Shown one piece after another: positions 10,868 to 21,520 of a DNA stretch of 64,000 nt. The stretch is from Gentiana macrophylla (taxonomy: Eukaryota > Streptophyta > Magnoliopsida > Gentianales > Gentianaceae). Made by a program: the position numbers and the translations under genes. Numbering within the stretch: position 1 is the stretch's first letter; the number at the start of each line of letters is the position of its first letter. The notes beneath the pieces were generated by a model. The model searched no databases. It was not told where the DNA came from and saw nothing but the letters and a program-made list of their open reading frames with translations. The stretch lies in NCBI GenBank assembly GCA_026214975.1, contig CM047817.1, positions 57,284,246 to 57,348,245 on the forward strand, written 5' to 3'.

Positions 10868-12673
10868 CTAATGGCGGGTTATTCACTATTGTAGACAATT
10901 CAAAAGGCATGATCCTTGGCAAAGGATCCCTCGGTAACCCTAGCTCCTTTATGATTCGTATTGTTTTATTAGTCAAGCATTTAGAGAATAATTTATTAAG
11001 CATATAACAGTTAAGTGACTCAGGCCTTAGAATTGTGTTTAACGACGATAGTTGTAGATATTAGATAAATTATTATGTTTCCCGAACTGGTCATCATGAG
11101 CATAATTTCTACACATTCAAACTTGACAACCTCAGTAATCGCCCGATAACGTGCCTTATATCTGAACATGATGGCACAAATCTCTGCCACCGTCAGGTCA
11201 TGTTGGTATCACCACCATTGAGAAAAGAAAATCATCTACAAGGTATACCAACATTTGATTTTGATGAGTTTTAGATTTGTGAGCCGTCTATACATGGCAA
11301 GAAAGCTATAACTTAATTCAGATCCAAGAACGAAGTGTCTTCCACTCGCATCCTTGAATTGTTGCACATTGATCTGTTTAGCTGTAGTAGAGTAGTAAGT
11401 GTAAGTGGAAAGTCTCATGTGCTCGTTGTTGTTGATGACAACTCCAAATATACCTGGACTCTATTTTTGACTCACAAGAGTGATAGTGCTTCGGCATTTT
11501 TTTACTCTCATGAATCAACTACAGAATACCTTTGATATATCTGTTTAGCTGTCAGGAGTGACAGAGGTGGTGAATTCATGGTTACTAGTCTCACAGATTT
11601 CTGTGAGTACCTTGGTGTCCGTCACGAATTCTCTGCTCCTTGAACTACACAACAAAATGGAACGTAAGAACCAAAGACTGCAAGAATCTGCTCGAACGAT
11701 GCTCAAGGTTCCTTGATTTCTATGGGCTAAGCCTGTTGCTTTTGCATGTTTTATTGTTAATTGAGTGTCTATTAGACATAGATTGCACAAGACACCCACG
11801 AAGTCCTAAGAAATCACCATCCGCAAGTTAACTATTTGCACATTTTTGGATGCAAGTGCTTCGTGTTGAATAATAAGGGAAATTTGGATACGTTTGCATC
11901 TAAGTCCATCGAATGCATATTCGTTGGTTATTCTGAGACCTCACAGACTTATGGATGCTACGATCTAGTTTGTAAATGCATTCTTGAGTTCATACACGTT
12001 TCCTTTCATGATTATGTTTCCTTGACTAACGTGTGATCTAGTGTGAAGGATAAGAACATAAGTTTAGAGCAGTTGGACTTTGATGACTTTCAGCTTCTTC
12101 CCCTATTCCAAATGACATACCACCTGGAAAGGAAGTAGAACAATAAGTAGTTGTTGAGTAAACAGAACCCGTTGTGGATGACATCTTATCAAATGATGCT
12201 CCCAACGAGGAAAATGTGCAAGAGGAAAATGTTGGTGCTCCACAACATAGATGGGATAGGCATCACACCCCTGACTTGATGATTGGTGATCCCACTGGTA
12301 GTCTAAGCACCCGAGGGTCACTTTTTATCCCTCATCTTTTCATGCATTAATTTCTTCCATCTAACCTAAGAAAGTTGATAATGAGTGGGTTATAGCCATG
12401 CAAGAAGAGCTTCATCAATTTGAAATGAAAGAAATTTGGGAACTTGTTTCCTCTACCTAAGGGTAAAACCTTGGTAGGCACGAGATGGGTCTTTATGCAT
12501 AAATTAGATGAAAACGATAAAGTTGTTTGGAATAAGACTCGACTTGAGCCCAAGGTTATACCCAACAAGAAGGCATCGATTACGATGATACCTTTGCCCA
12601 ATTTGCTCGGCTGGAAGCCATTCAACTTTTATTTGCATTTGCAGCTGGCTAAGGAATAAAGCTCCATAAATTG
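10868..12673 (+). pseudogene. Copia polyprotein remnant: protease end, integrase, RT start
   Basis: Successive blocks in shifting frames match the order of a Ty1/Copia pol. NGGLFTIVDNSKGMILGKG and NLLSI are the segment after the protease active site. RIVFNDDS and HEHNFYTFKL lead to the pre-integrase zone. LLHIDLFSCSRVVSVSGKSH and VVVDDNSKYTW are integrase catalytic core motifs, as is SDRGGEF near 11559-11579. An IFGCKCFVLN and IFVGYSETS block follows, then the RT entry (WVIAMQEELHQFEMKEIWELV, about 12390-12448, and LVGTRWVFMHKLDEND, about 12471-12518). At least six stops or frame changes exist, so it is long dead. The protease active-site DSG and the zinc knuckle are missing. It flows directly into the repeated RT block at 12674, so array and pol belong to one element. 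Confidence 0.8.
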
Positions 12674-13321
12674 GATGTCAAAAGTGCCTTATTAAACGGA
12701 CTTATCGATAAAGAAGTGTATGTTCAACAAACCCAGGGCTTTGAGGACACACTTAATCCTGATTATGTATTCCGTCTAAAAAAGCACTGTACGGACTTAA
12801 ACAAGTGCCTAGAGCACGGTATGCTAAGTTGTCATCGGTACTTTTAGCCCATGGCTTCGTTAGGGGAAGGGTAGATAATACATTGTTCATAATGAAGTCC
12901 TGCTCTGACATCCTTGTTCCCCAAGTGTATGTCGATGACATTATCTTTGGAACCCCAACCATGCTCTATGCACAGAGTTTGAAACCGTGATGTCTTCTCA
13001 GTTTGAGATGTCATTCATTGGAGAGTTTTGTTTCTTCCTTGGCTTACAAATCAAACAGACATAGTCCAGCACACACATAAGTCAAACTAAGTATATCAGA
13101 GATATGTTCACCAAGTTTAAGTTTGGCAAGTTGAAACCTAATACGACTCTTATGATTTTGTCACTCAAAATTACACTCGATGAAGTTGGTGAGCCATTTG
13201 ACTCTCACATATATCGATGTATGATCCGTTCTCTGCTATACCTGACCGCATCGAGACCTGACATACTGTTTTCCGAAAGTCAGGTCTAGAGCATGATAAG
13301 GAATACATTTTCCCTAGTTGA
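12674..13321 (+). pseudogene. RT array unit 1
   Basis: Continuous with the upstream pol remnant. It contains GLIDKEVYVQQT, PRARYAKLSSVLLAHGF, the catalytic box VPQVYVDDIIFG (YVDD intact) and SLLYLTASRPDI. Frame breaks lie near 12770 and 12990. Confidence 0.85.
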
Positions 13322-13967
13322 GATGTCAAAAGTGCCTTATTAAACGGACATATCGATAAAGAAGTGTATGTTCGACAACCCCCGGGCTTTGAGGATACAC
13401 TTAATCCCGAATATGTATTCCGTCTCGAAAAGCACTATACGGACATAAACAAGCACCTAGAGCATGGTATGCTAAGTTGTCCTCGGTACTTTTAGCCTAT
13501 GGCTTCGTTAGGGGCAGGGTAGATAATACTTGTTCATAATGAAGTCCTGCTCTGACATCCTTGTTCCACAAGTGTATATCGATGACATTATCTTTGGATC
13601 CCCAACCATGCTCTGTGCACAGAGTTTGAAACCGTGATGTCTTCTCAGTTTGAGATGTCATCCATGGGAGTGTTTTGTTTCTTCCTTGGCTTACAAATCA
13701 AACAGACACAGTCCGGAACACACATAAGTCAAACTAAGTATATCAGAGATATGTTCACCAAGTTTAAGTTTGGCAAGTTGAAACCTGCTACAACTCTATG
13801 AGTGTGTCACTCAAACTTACACTTGATGAAGTTGGTGAGCCATTTGACTCTCACACACATCGATCTATGATCCGTTCTCTGCTATACCTGACCGCATCGA
13901 GACCTGACATACAGTTTTCCATATGTCAGGTCTAGAGCATGGTAATGAATACATTTGCCCTAGTTGA
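13322..13967 (+). pseudogene. RT array unit 2
   Basis: Same domain segment as unit 1. The catalytic box reads VYIDD. Small deletions near 13530 and 13798 break the frame. Confidence 0.85.
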
Positions 13968-14613
13968 GATGTCAAAAGTGCCTTATTAAACGGGCTTATC
14001 GATAAAGAAGTGTATGTTCGACAACCCCCGGGCTTTGTGGATACACTTAATCCCGATTATGTTTCCGTCTCAAAAAGCACTATACGGACTTAAACAAATG
14101 CCTAGAGCATGGTATACTAAGTTGTCATCGGTACTTTTAGCCCATGGCTTCGTTAGGGGCAGGGTAGATAATACATAGTTCATAATGAAGTTCTGCTCTA
14201 ACATCCTTGTTACCCAAGTGTATGTCGATGACATTATCTTCGGATTGCCAACCAGGCTCTGTGCACAGAGTTTGAAACCATGATGTCTTCTCAGTTTGAG
14301 ATGTCATCCATGGGAGAATTTTCTTTCTTCCTCGGCTTACAAATCAAACAGACATAGTCCGGCACACACATAAGTCAAACTAAGTATATCAGAGATATGT
14401 TCACCAAGTTTAAGTTTGGCAAGTTGAAAGCTGTTATGACTCCTATGAGTTTGTCACTCAAACTTACACTCCATGAAGTTGGTGAGCCATTTGACTCTCA
14501 CATTTATCGCTCTATGATCCGTTCTCTGCTATACCGGACCGCATCGAAACCTGACGTACACTTTTCCGTATGTCAGGTCTAGAGCATGATAAGGAATACA
14601 TTTGCCCTAGTGG
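13968..14613 (+). pseudogene. RT array unit 3
   Basis: Same segment with VYVDD present. Stops include a TAG in the VDNT-equivalent block near 14174. The C-terminal part SLLYRTASKPDV lies at about 14520-14556. Confidence 0.85.
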
Positions 14614-15206
14614 AGATGGCAAAATTTCCTTATTAAACGGACTTATCGATAAAGAAGTGTATGTTTTGCAAACCCCGGGCTTTGAGGATACACTTAATCT
14701 TGATTATGTATTCCGTCTCAAAAAGCACTATACGGACTTAAACAAGCGCCTAAAGCATGGTATGCAAAGTTGTCATCGGTACTTTTAGCCCATGGCTTCG
14801 TTAAGGGCAGGGTAGATAATACATTGTTCATAATGAAGTCCTGCTCTTACATCATTATTCTCTAAGTTTATGTCAATGATATTATCTTCGGATTCCCAAC
14901 CAGGCTCTGTGCAAAGAGTTTGAAACCGTGATGTCTTCTACGTTTGAGATGTCATCCATGGGAGAGTTTTGTTTCTACCTCTGCTTACAAGTCAAACAAA
15001 CACAGTCCGGCACACACATAAGTCAAACTAAGTATATCAGAGATATGTTCACCATGTTTAAGTTTGGCAAGTTGAAACCTGCTACGAATCCTATGAGTTT
15101 GTCACTCAAACTTACACTCGATGAAGTTGGTGAGCCATTTGACCCTCACATATATCGATCTATGATCTGTTCTCTGCTATACCTGACCGCATCGAAACCT
15201 GACATA
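14614..15206 (+). pseudogene. RT array unit 4 (left part, interrupted)
   Basis: The start is altered (GATGGCAAAATTTCC). The catalytic box reads VYVND, so the first Asp is replaced by Asn, and a stop stands just before it. The unit is cut at ACATA (15202-15206) by the LTR element and resumes at 18439. Confidence 0.8.
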
Positions 15207-15610
15207 TGTTCAGGGTCAATTTGTAGTGTTTTTAAGGATATATTTTACATCAATTTTCCCCATATATAGATGTTTTTCATAGAAATCGAGCTTATAATCG
15301 ATTAATTGAGTAAATGATGTTTTCAATAGTTAAATTGCAAAACGTAACGAATTATGTGCTTAAATTGTGATTTTATATTATTTTGGAATATCGTTACGCT
15401 TTGGTATGTTTTTCCTATATTGTAGATACACATTGTTGATGGAAAAGATGATTTTTAAAGAGATAAATGCGAGTGGAAAAGGAATCAATCAGATAAAAGG
15501 AAGAAAATTGGAGTATTAATTGAGAGATAAATCAAAAGGAATCGGATCGTCACGCGTAATGCAAGTGGGAACAAGTCGAGACGAAAAAACATTTAAAACG
15601 TGCATTAAAG

Positions 15611-15628
15611 GGCTCGGTCGACCGAGCC
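15611..15628. repeat. perfect 18 bp palindrome in LTR
   Basis: GGCTCGGTCGACCGAGCC is its own reverse complement. It is about 95 bp upstream of the TATA motif and followed by more GGTCG/CGACC words (to about 15674), so it may be a promoter protein-binding cluster. Confidence 0.75.
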
Positions 15629-15723
15629 ATGACATTCGATCGACCGAGTGGACGTCATTCGGTCGGTCGGTCGGATTTTTACGTATTTATCTTCTGGATC
15701 CTTCCTTATGTCGGCGAAACTCC

Positions 15724-15731
15724 TATATAAG
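15724..15731 (+). promoter_or_regulatory. TATA box of Tat-like LTR
   Basis: TATATAAG in a GC-richer context (CTCC before, CAGCAGC after), placed about 520 bp into the LTR. It is the best promoter candidate in the element. Confidence 0.6.
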
Positions 15732-15818
15732 CAGCAGCATTCGAGCAGAAAAAAACACACAATTTCTCTTCACATCAAAAGCGAGGGCAGCAGCCGACTT
15801 TGGAGATTTGAAGGCCGG

Positions 15819-15843
15819 TCACCCGAGCCTTGTGCTCGGGTGA
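15819..15843 (+). repeat. strong hairpin downstream of the LTR TATA box
   Basis: TCACCCGAGC and GCTCGGGTGA pair perfectly (10 bp) around the loop CTTGT. It lies about 95 bp after the TATA motif, hence in the predicted transcript leader. It could be an RNA structure or a remnant of tandem inverted repeats. Confidence 0.6.
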
Positions 15844-16226
15844 ACCGAGGTTAGATTAGGAGTAGTTTAGATGCTTTTCGTTTCGTTCTTGGATCAATTC
15901 ATGTATGAGACTATGTGAGTTCTTCTTGATTTATTCAATTCAGTTTTTCTTCACGAGTTTAGTTCTTTTTGTATCTTTTCTATGTGTTTATGATGCCATG
16001 AGAATAGATTGGAAGATTTGTTGTCTATTGATGTTTATAATACGGAAGTTGCATAAACGTTAGATCACCATAGAAAGATAGGATTTTTAATCGTTAATGA
16101 TGACAAGTTAATCGATTAATTATCTAGGTTGTTAGATTCTAAAATACAATAGTTAACCTGAATCTACACCGAGTGTTGTATGGAAATCTGTTTCAACTTA
16201 CGAGAGAGTAGAGATTGATAAATTGG

Positions 16227-16378
16227 ATTCACTAAGGAATTAGGAATCCGTAGCTTGAGAATAAATTCACTAAGGAATTAGGGGTTTATGTCTCGTGAAA
16301 AGGTGAAACCACAAATCGAATTAGAATCATGAGATTAACTAGGATTGAGATCACATAGGTTTGTATATTGGTTGTTTC
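16227..16378 (+). repeat. 152 bp direct repeat, left copy
   Basis: Identical by eye to 17998-18149. It starts ATTCACTAAGGAATTAGG and ends GTATATTGGTTGTTT. Sequence after the two copies differs. Confidence 0.85.
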
Positions 16379-17997
16379 GTTTTCAATAAAAGTAGCGTTA
16401 AGTGCATTGAGAGTTTTTATTTTTGCCGTGTTTCGATGACCGTTAGGTTAAGAATGTGCAAAAGTTTTTACTCAATGTATGAAACGTGAATTACATGTTT
16501 ATGTGTTTTCCGATCTAACCTCTCAGGCTTTAATTTGATCATTTGCGATCTTTGTGGTTGTTTTGAGTTGATGAACTGTTAGGATAATTAGGGTTTTTCT
16601 GTGTTGTTCTGCGTTTCGCATGCATATTCGTTGTTTGGACGGCGTTCGGGTAAGTGACGCCCGCCCGATTCATAATCTGCAGTGGGCGCCCGTTTGACTT
16701 GTCGAGCAGCCCGAGGCTAAAATCCAGGTGAGCGCCCGTCGCTTTGTTGAGCGCGACGTCCGAGGTTCCGAATTTCTCTTAACTTGATTTTTAATGCTTT
16801 ATTTGATATGGATACTTTAAATTGAGCTTACGTGGCTAATTGTTTTACGTAGATGTTACGAACTTGCATGTTTACATCTTTCCATCTACGAATCCATGTT
16901 AAATAACTGCTTAACTTTTATATACATGATTCATCTAGGCATGTTATAGTTATTGTCGGTTCTCGTATGCTATAACTGTTCTTATCATTGTTAGTGGCTA
17001 ATGTCGGTTTCCGGATGCTACACATCGTTATGATGAATCTTGTGAGCTTTGAGACTTATGTGCTTCCTTGTTATTTTTATAACTCATTTGGGTAGTAACT
17101 GTCGGTTTTCCGTTCCTACGATGGAAACCTTATGCGTTATATCTGTTTAGTATAGCTAATTGTTGGTTTCCATAATGCTATCACCTTTTGATGAGTCTTA
17201 AGGCGCGTCTACACTGCATGTAATGAACAGCACTGTCGTTTATCATAACCTGTCATTATTTGGTAGACGTTTATTTTATACATGTCATGCTGCAAATGAG
17301 TGGGCTACTTTTCTTTCTTTTATTTTCTTTTATTTTTGCTTATCATATAGATGCATATCATTTAGTTGCATGTCATCTAGTTGCATTGTTTTTCTATTTT
17401 TCTTTTATTTTTCTTGGCGTAGTTAACTATCGGCTCGTAATACTACCTCGCTTTTTTTTTTCGATTACGCACGGGCCGTAGTCACCGTAGAGTTGTCGAG
17501 AAGTCAACTTGCTCACTGAGCACTGTCGAATTTATTTTTTATTTTATTTTTAGGATTGCATATCATGTAGTTTGCATTGTAGTATATTTTCAAGTAGTTG
17601 CACCTAGCTTACTGTTGTGTAATGTTCCATGTATATGTATTCCATCTTTATATGAGCTTAAATTTGAAATATCTCTATATCACCTTTTCCATGTGCTTTA
17701 TATATGTAATCTTTTCTTTTTCCCCGTAGACTCTTTTTGCACTGATCAAGTCTGCAGGATATTTTTGATAGCTATTGTGCACTTTCATGATGAATTCAGT
17801 TTACCTGTGATGCTCCATAGTCTACTGAGCTATGCAGCAATTTTGGTTTTTACCGATTTTTCCGGACTTGCCAGCATCCAATCAGCTAAGTTCTCTAATT
17901 TATTATTTCTGCACAACTTGAGGACAAGTTGCAATCTAAGTTTGGGGGAGAGGATGGTTTATATGTATCTATGAGTCGTTTGCTCAATTTCTGTTAT
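16379..17997 (+). other. internal remnant of the Tat-like element
   Basis: About 1.6 kb without recognisable coding. It contains repeated CTATAGTTATTGTCGG/GTTAGTGGCTAATGTCGG-type words at about 16940-17185, a GC-rich patch with several GCGCCCG words at 16640-16760, and the polypurine-like tract at 17941-17953 near its right end. Confidence 0.5.
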
Positions 17998-18149
17998 ATT
18001 CACTAAGGAATTAGGAATCCGTAGCTTGAGAATAAATTCACTAAGGAATTAGGGGTTTATGTCTCGTGAAAAGGTGAAACCACAAATCGAATTAGAATCA
18101 TGAGATTAACTAGGATTGAGATCACATAGGTTTGTATATTGGTTGTTTG
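17998..18149 (+). repeat. 152 bp direct repeat, right copy
   Basis: Identical to 16227-16378. It continues into a normal Tat-type LTR end, so this copy is the one in original context. Confidence 0.85.
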
Positions 18150-18438
18150 ATCCCATGTCTTTAGTTTAGATTGTTTTATTTTGTTTTCTAGGTTAGATTT
18201 ATTTGATTTGTTCTGTGTTTTTTTTATGTCTCTTTCTTTCATTTATTTCGTTTAAGAGTAACAATTTAGAAGAATTAAAAAGATTAGATTCAACATCCCA
18301 ATTCCCTGTGGATCGACCCCTTACTTATCTCGCTCTACTATCAACAACCCGGTATTCGGCCGGTTAGGAGTTAGTTTTGCATATAGGTTAGGGTTTATAA
18401 ATTTTCTTTTCTTTTTATGATGCAAAATCCTCCCAACA

Positions 18439-18499
18439 ACATACAGTTTTCCGTATGTCAGGTCTAGAGCATGGTAAGGAATACATTTGCCCTAGTTGA
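18439..18499 (+). pseudogene. RT array unit 4 (right part)
   Basis: Begins with the duplicated ACATA and carries the unit-end joint CAGTTTTCCGTATGTCAGG. With 14614-15206 it makes a unit of normal length once the target duplication is discounted. Confidence 0.8.
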
Positions 18500-19147
18500 G
18501 ATGTCAAAAGTTCCTTATTAAGCGGACTTATCGATAAAGAAGTGTATGTTCGGCAACCCCCGGGCTTTGAGGATACACTTAATCGCAATTATGTATTACG
18601 TCTCATAAAGCACTATATGGACTTAAACACGTGCCTAGAGCATGGTATACTAAGATTTCATCGGTACCTTTAGCCCATGGCTTCGTTAGGGGCAGGGTAG
18701 ATAATACAATTTTCATAATGAAGTGCTGCTCTAACATCCTTGTTCCTCAAGTGTATGTCGATGACATTATCTTCGGATCCCCAACCATGCTCTGTGCACA
18801 GTGTTTGAAACCGTGATGTCTTCTCAGTTTGAGATGTCATCCATGGGAGAGTTTTGTTTCTTCCTCGGCTGACAAATCAAACAGACAAAGTCCGTCACAG
18901 ACATAAGTCAAACTAAGTATATCAGAGATATGTTCACCAATATTAAGTTTGGCAAGTTGAAACCTGCTACAACTCCTCTGAGATTGTCACTCAAACTTAC
19001 ACTCGTTGAAGTTGGTGAGCCATTTGACTCTCACATATATCTATCTATGATCCGTTCTCTGCTATACCTGACCGCATCGAAACCTGACATACAGTTTTCC
19101 GTATGTCAGGTCTAGAGCATGGTAAGGAATACATTTTCCCTAGTTGA
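18500..19147 (+). pseudogene. RT array unit 5
   Basis: Same RT segment with PRAWYTKISSVPLAHGF and VPQVYVDDIIFG (YVDD intact, about 18741-18776), and a SLLYLTASKPDIQFS end near 19092. Confidence 0.85.
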
Positions 19148-19795
19148 GATGTCAAAAGTTCCTTATCAAACGGACTTATCGATGAAGAAGTGTATGTTTG
19201 GCAACCCCCGGGCATTGATGGTAGACTTAATCCCGATTATGTATTCCGTCTCAAAAAGCACTATACGGACTTAAACAAGCGCCTAGAGCATGGTATACTA
19301 AGTTGTCATCGGTACTTTTAGCCCATGGCTTCGTTAGGGACATGGTAGATATTACATTGTTCATAATGAAGTCCTGCTCTGACAACCTTGTTCCCCAAGT
19401 GTATGTCGATGACATTATCTTCGGATCCCCAACCATGCTCGATGCACAATGTTTGAAACCGTGATGTCTTCTCAGTTTGAGATGTCATCCATGGGAGAGT
19501 TTTGTTTCTTCCTCGGCTTACAAATCAAACAGACAAAGTCTGGCACACACAGAAGTCAAACTAAGTATATTAGAGATATGTTCACCTAGTTTAAGTTTGG
19601 CAAGTTGAAACCTTCTATGACTCCTTTGAGTTTGTCACTCAAACTTACACTCGATGAAGTTGGTGAGCCATTTGACTCTCACATATATCGATCTATGATC
19701 CGTTCTCTATAATACCTGACCGTTTCGAAACATGACATACAGTTTTCTGTATGTCAGGTGTAGAGCATGGTAAGGAATACATTTGCCCTAGTTGA
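19148..19795 (+). pseudogene. RT array unit 6
   Basis: Same RT segment. The VPQVYVDDIIFG block is intact near 19390-19425. TAG and TAA changes break the frame near 19587 and 19711. Confidence 0.85.
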
Positions 19796-20012
19796 GATGT
19801 CAAAATTTCCTTACTAAACGGAATTATCAATAAAGAAGTGTATGTTCGGAAACCCCCGGGCTTTGAGGATACACTTAATCCTGATTATGTATTCCGTCTC
19901 AAAAAGCACTATACGGACTTAAACAAGCATTTAGAGCATGATATACTAAGTTGTCATCGGTACTTTTAGCCCATGGCTTCGTTAGGGGTAGGGTAGATAA
20001 TACATTGCTCAT
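19796..20012 (+). pseudogene. RT array unit 7 (truncated)
   Basis: Only the first third of the unit is present. Similarity ends after GGGTAGATAATACATTGCTCAT, before the catalytic YVDD box, and unrelated AT-rich sequence follows. Confidence 0.85.
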
Positions 20013-20137
20013 GTTTTCAGTCTAACCGTAATATATTGCATTACAAAGTTGTGAATTATGTTTTTTGATATATCAAGCACACGCCCACTTTAGGTCTATA
20101 GTACTCTCAAGACTCATTACTTACACTTATCGCTTAG

Positions 20138-20611
20138 AGTGATGCCGACTATGGTGGTTGTCGTGTTGACCACAATAGTACCAATAGTACTTGTCAATTA
20201 CTTGAGGACCATCTCATCTCTAGGTCCTCTAAGAAGCAAGCTAGTGTTGCCATTTGTACTACTGAGGCTGAGTACGTTACATTGAGAAATTGTTATGCTC
20301 AACACCTCTGGATCAAACAACAGTTAGAAGACTTTGGCATGTCTGTAGATTATGTTCCGGTTTATTTTGATAGTGCCAATGCAATAGACCTTGCACAAAA
20401 TCCCCTATTGCACTCCTGAGCCAAGCACATAGACATTAGATATCATTTTATACGTTAACACGTGTAAAATGGTATGATATCTATTGAGTGTATGCCAACT
20501 ACGCATCGGGTACCTAACATTTTCATGAAGCCCCTACCCCAGGTCTCGTTTGAAAAGTTGCTTAGTGACCTCCATATGGTACCTCTATGTTCCCTTTTGC
20601 TTAGTTTTTAA
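20138..20611 (+). pseudogene. Copia RNase H remnant and polyprotein C-terminus
   Basis: The frame starting SDADYGGCRVD continues NSTCQLLEDHLISRSSKKQ, TEAEYVTLRNC, LWIKQQLEDFGM, VPVYFDSANAIDLAQNP, a stop, then AKHIDIRYHFIR and VPNIFMKPLP, ending at a TAA (20609-20611). These are the Copia RNase H core blocks in canonical order: first Asp in SDADY, Glu in TEAEY, and an FDSANAI block equivalent to YCDN. In the YCDN-like block Asp is kept as FDSAN. Two in-frame stops near 20420 and 20460 disable it. It completes the element whose RT was amplified upstream. Confidence 0.85.
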
Positions 20612-20690
20612 ACTAAAAGGGAGAAGTGCGTATGTAGGGGGAGCAGTAATCAAGGTGGAACGCATTAGTATTTTTAAAATTAATCAATAT

Positions 20691-20698
20691 AGGGAGAT
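20691..20698 (+). other. polypurine tract before 3' LTR
   Basis: AGGGAGAT immediately precedes TGTTGAG, the usual Copia arrangement for plus-strand priming. A GGGGGAG run also occurs upstream near 20637. Confidence 0.65.
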
Positions 20699-21520
20699 TG
20701 TTGAGTTATGAGCCCCAGTTGCACGATTCAGAAACACATTATGCCCGTGATGGCTATTTGTATAGCAGTTAAAGAATAAACCTTGCCCCTAAGACCGTCT
20801 GGATTCTTGTAGAATTATTGTCGTGTTTAGAGTGGTGGTTCTCATTTTCGTTGGTCCAACCAGCTCTGGTTTGGAGAATATCAACCAAAACCACTCAGGT
20901 AAGCTGGCACAATCCTTTTCTATGCTATTTAATTCAGTCTAGGGGTTTCAGACCCGATGATGACTGAGGGTTGAGTCAACTGCTGAGGGTTTCGACCCAA
21001 TGATACATAATAAACCACATCAACTCGGTCAGACCAAGGTTGGATGGCATCACAGCCTCCCTTGGCCTGTTTCTGAGTCAAACCCTGGTTGAACTGAACC
21101 AGGGGTCGGGTGCCACTCTACTGTGCTATTGAACTTAGTCAAAAATGGAAATCATACGGTTTAAGTTTAAAGTAATTTCTTGGTTAACAAATTTTTATGG
21201 TTCACACAATCCATGGCAAGAAAATTACTATAGTAATTGCTTTGGATTGATAAAAATATCCTTTTTGATTACGTTCACACAATCCTTGTGGTTCAAACCA
21301 TACCTCAAGGGCTATAAATAGCCAATCACACTAACACATGACTGCATCAGTCGAAATACAAAAGTAAATCCCACATATTTCTATACTCCCAAAGTTCTTT
21401 GTTCTTTGTTCTTTGTTTCTGAAAGGCTTATAAGCATGTGGTCTGAAGTCCCAATCGCTTGCCTGAAGTGAGAGTGAATTGGTTGGAATCTTGTTGGAGT
21501 GTGTATAGCTTGAGGAATGG
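20699..21520 (+). mobile_element. 3' LTR of the composite Copia element
   Basis: Begins TGTTGAGTTATGAGCC after the polypurine tract. It contains the TATA box at 21313-21320 and, downstream, GTTCTTTGTTCTTTG repeats and AGAGTGAATTGGTTGG. The exact right end is unclear because sequence passes directly into the minisatellite. No 5' LTR of this kind is seen before the gag remnant. Confidence 0.7.
21313..21320 (+). promoter_or_regulatory. TATA box in LTR
   Basis: TATAAATA within GGGCTATAAATAGCC, itself a near palindrome, about 615 bp into the LTR. This is a textbook plant LTR core promoter. Confidence 0.7.

Larger units (their letters stand above)
15207..18438 (+). mobile_element. Tat-like Gypsy LTR element remnant inserted in the RT array
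   Basis: The element starts TGTTCAGGG and ends CCTCCCAACA, flanked by the 5 bp target duplication ACATA (15202-15206, 18439-18443). The right end carries GTGGATCGACCCC and CGGTATTCGGCC, typical of Tat/Ogre-type LTRs. A TATA motif (15724-15731) and GC-rich inverted repeats lie in the left half. A purine tract TTTGGGGGAGAGG (17941-17953), preceded by GAGGACAAGTTGCAATCTAAG, looks like the polypurine tract of these elements. An identical 152 bp segment at 16227-16378 and 17998-18149 indicates two truncated LTRs around a shortened internal region. No gag or pol is recognisable. Confidence 0.8.
12674..20012 (+). repeat. tandem array of a Copia RT segment (about 6.3 units of 646-648 bp)
   Basis: The word GATGTCAAAAGTGCC, or a near match, recurs at 12674, 13322, 13968, 14614, 18500, 19148 and 19796. 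Spacings are 648, 646, 646, [3886 including a 3.2 kb insertion], 648 and 648. Each unit spans the RT core from DVKSALLNG through PRAWYAKLSS, VYVDD and SLLYLTASRPDI, and ends in a common joint TATGTCAGGTCTAGAGCATGG followed by AATACATTTGCCCTAGTTGA. Units differ by scattered substitutions and small indels. The unit length is not always a multiple of three, so units do not form one reading frame. The insertion at 15207-18438 interrupts unit 4. Confidence 0.92.

Noticed and set aside
15520..15843. 107-codon open frame
   Set aside because: It covers the LTR promoter, palindrome and hairpin, and has no similarity or plausible gene context.
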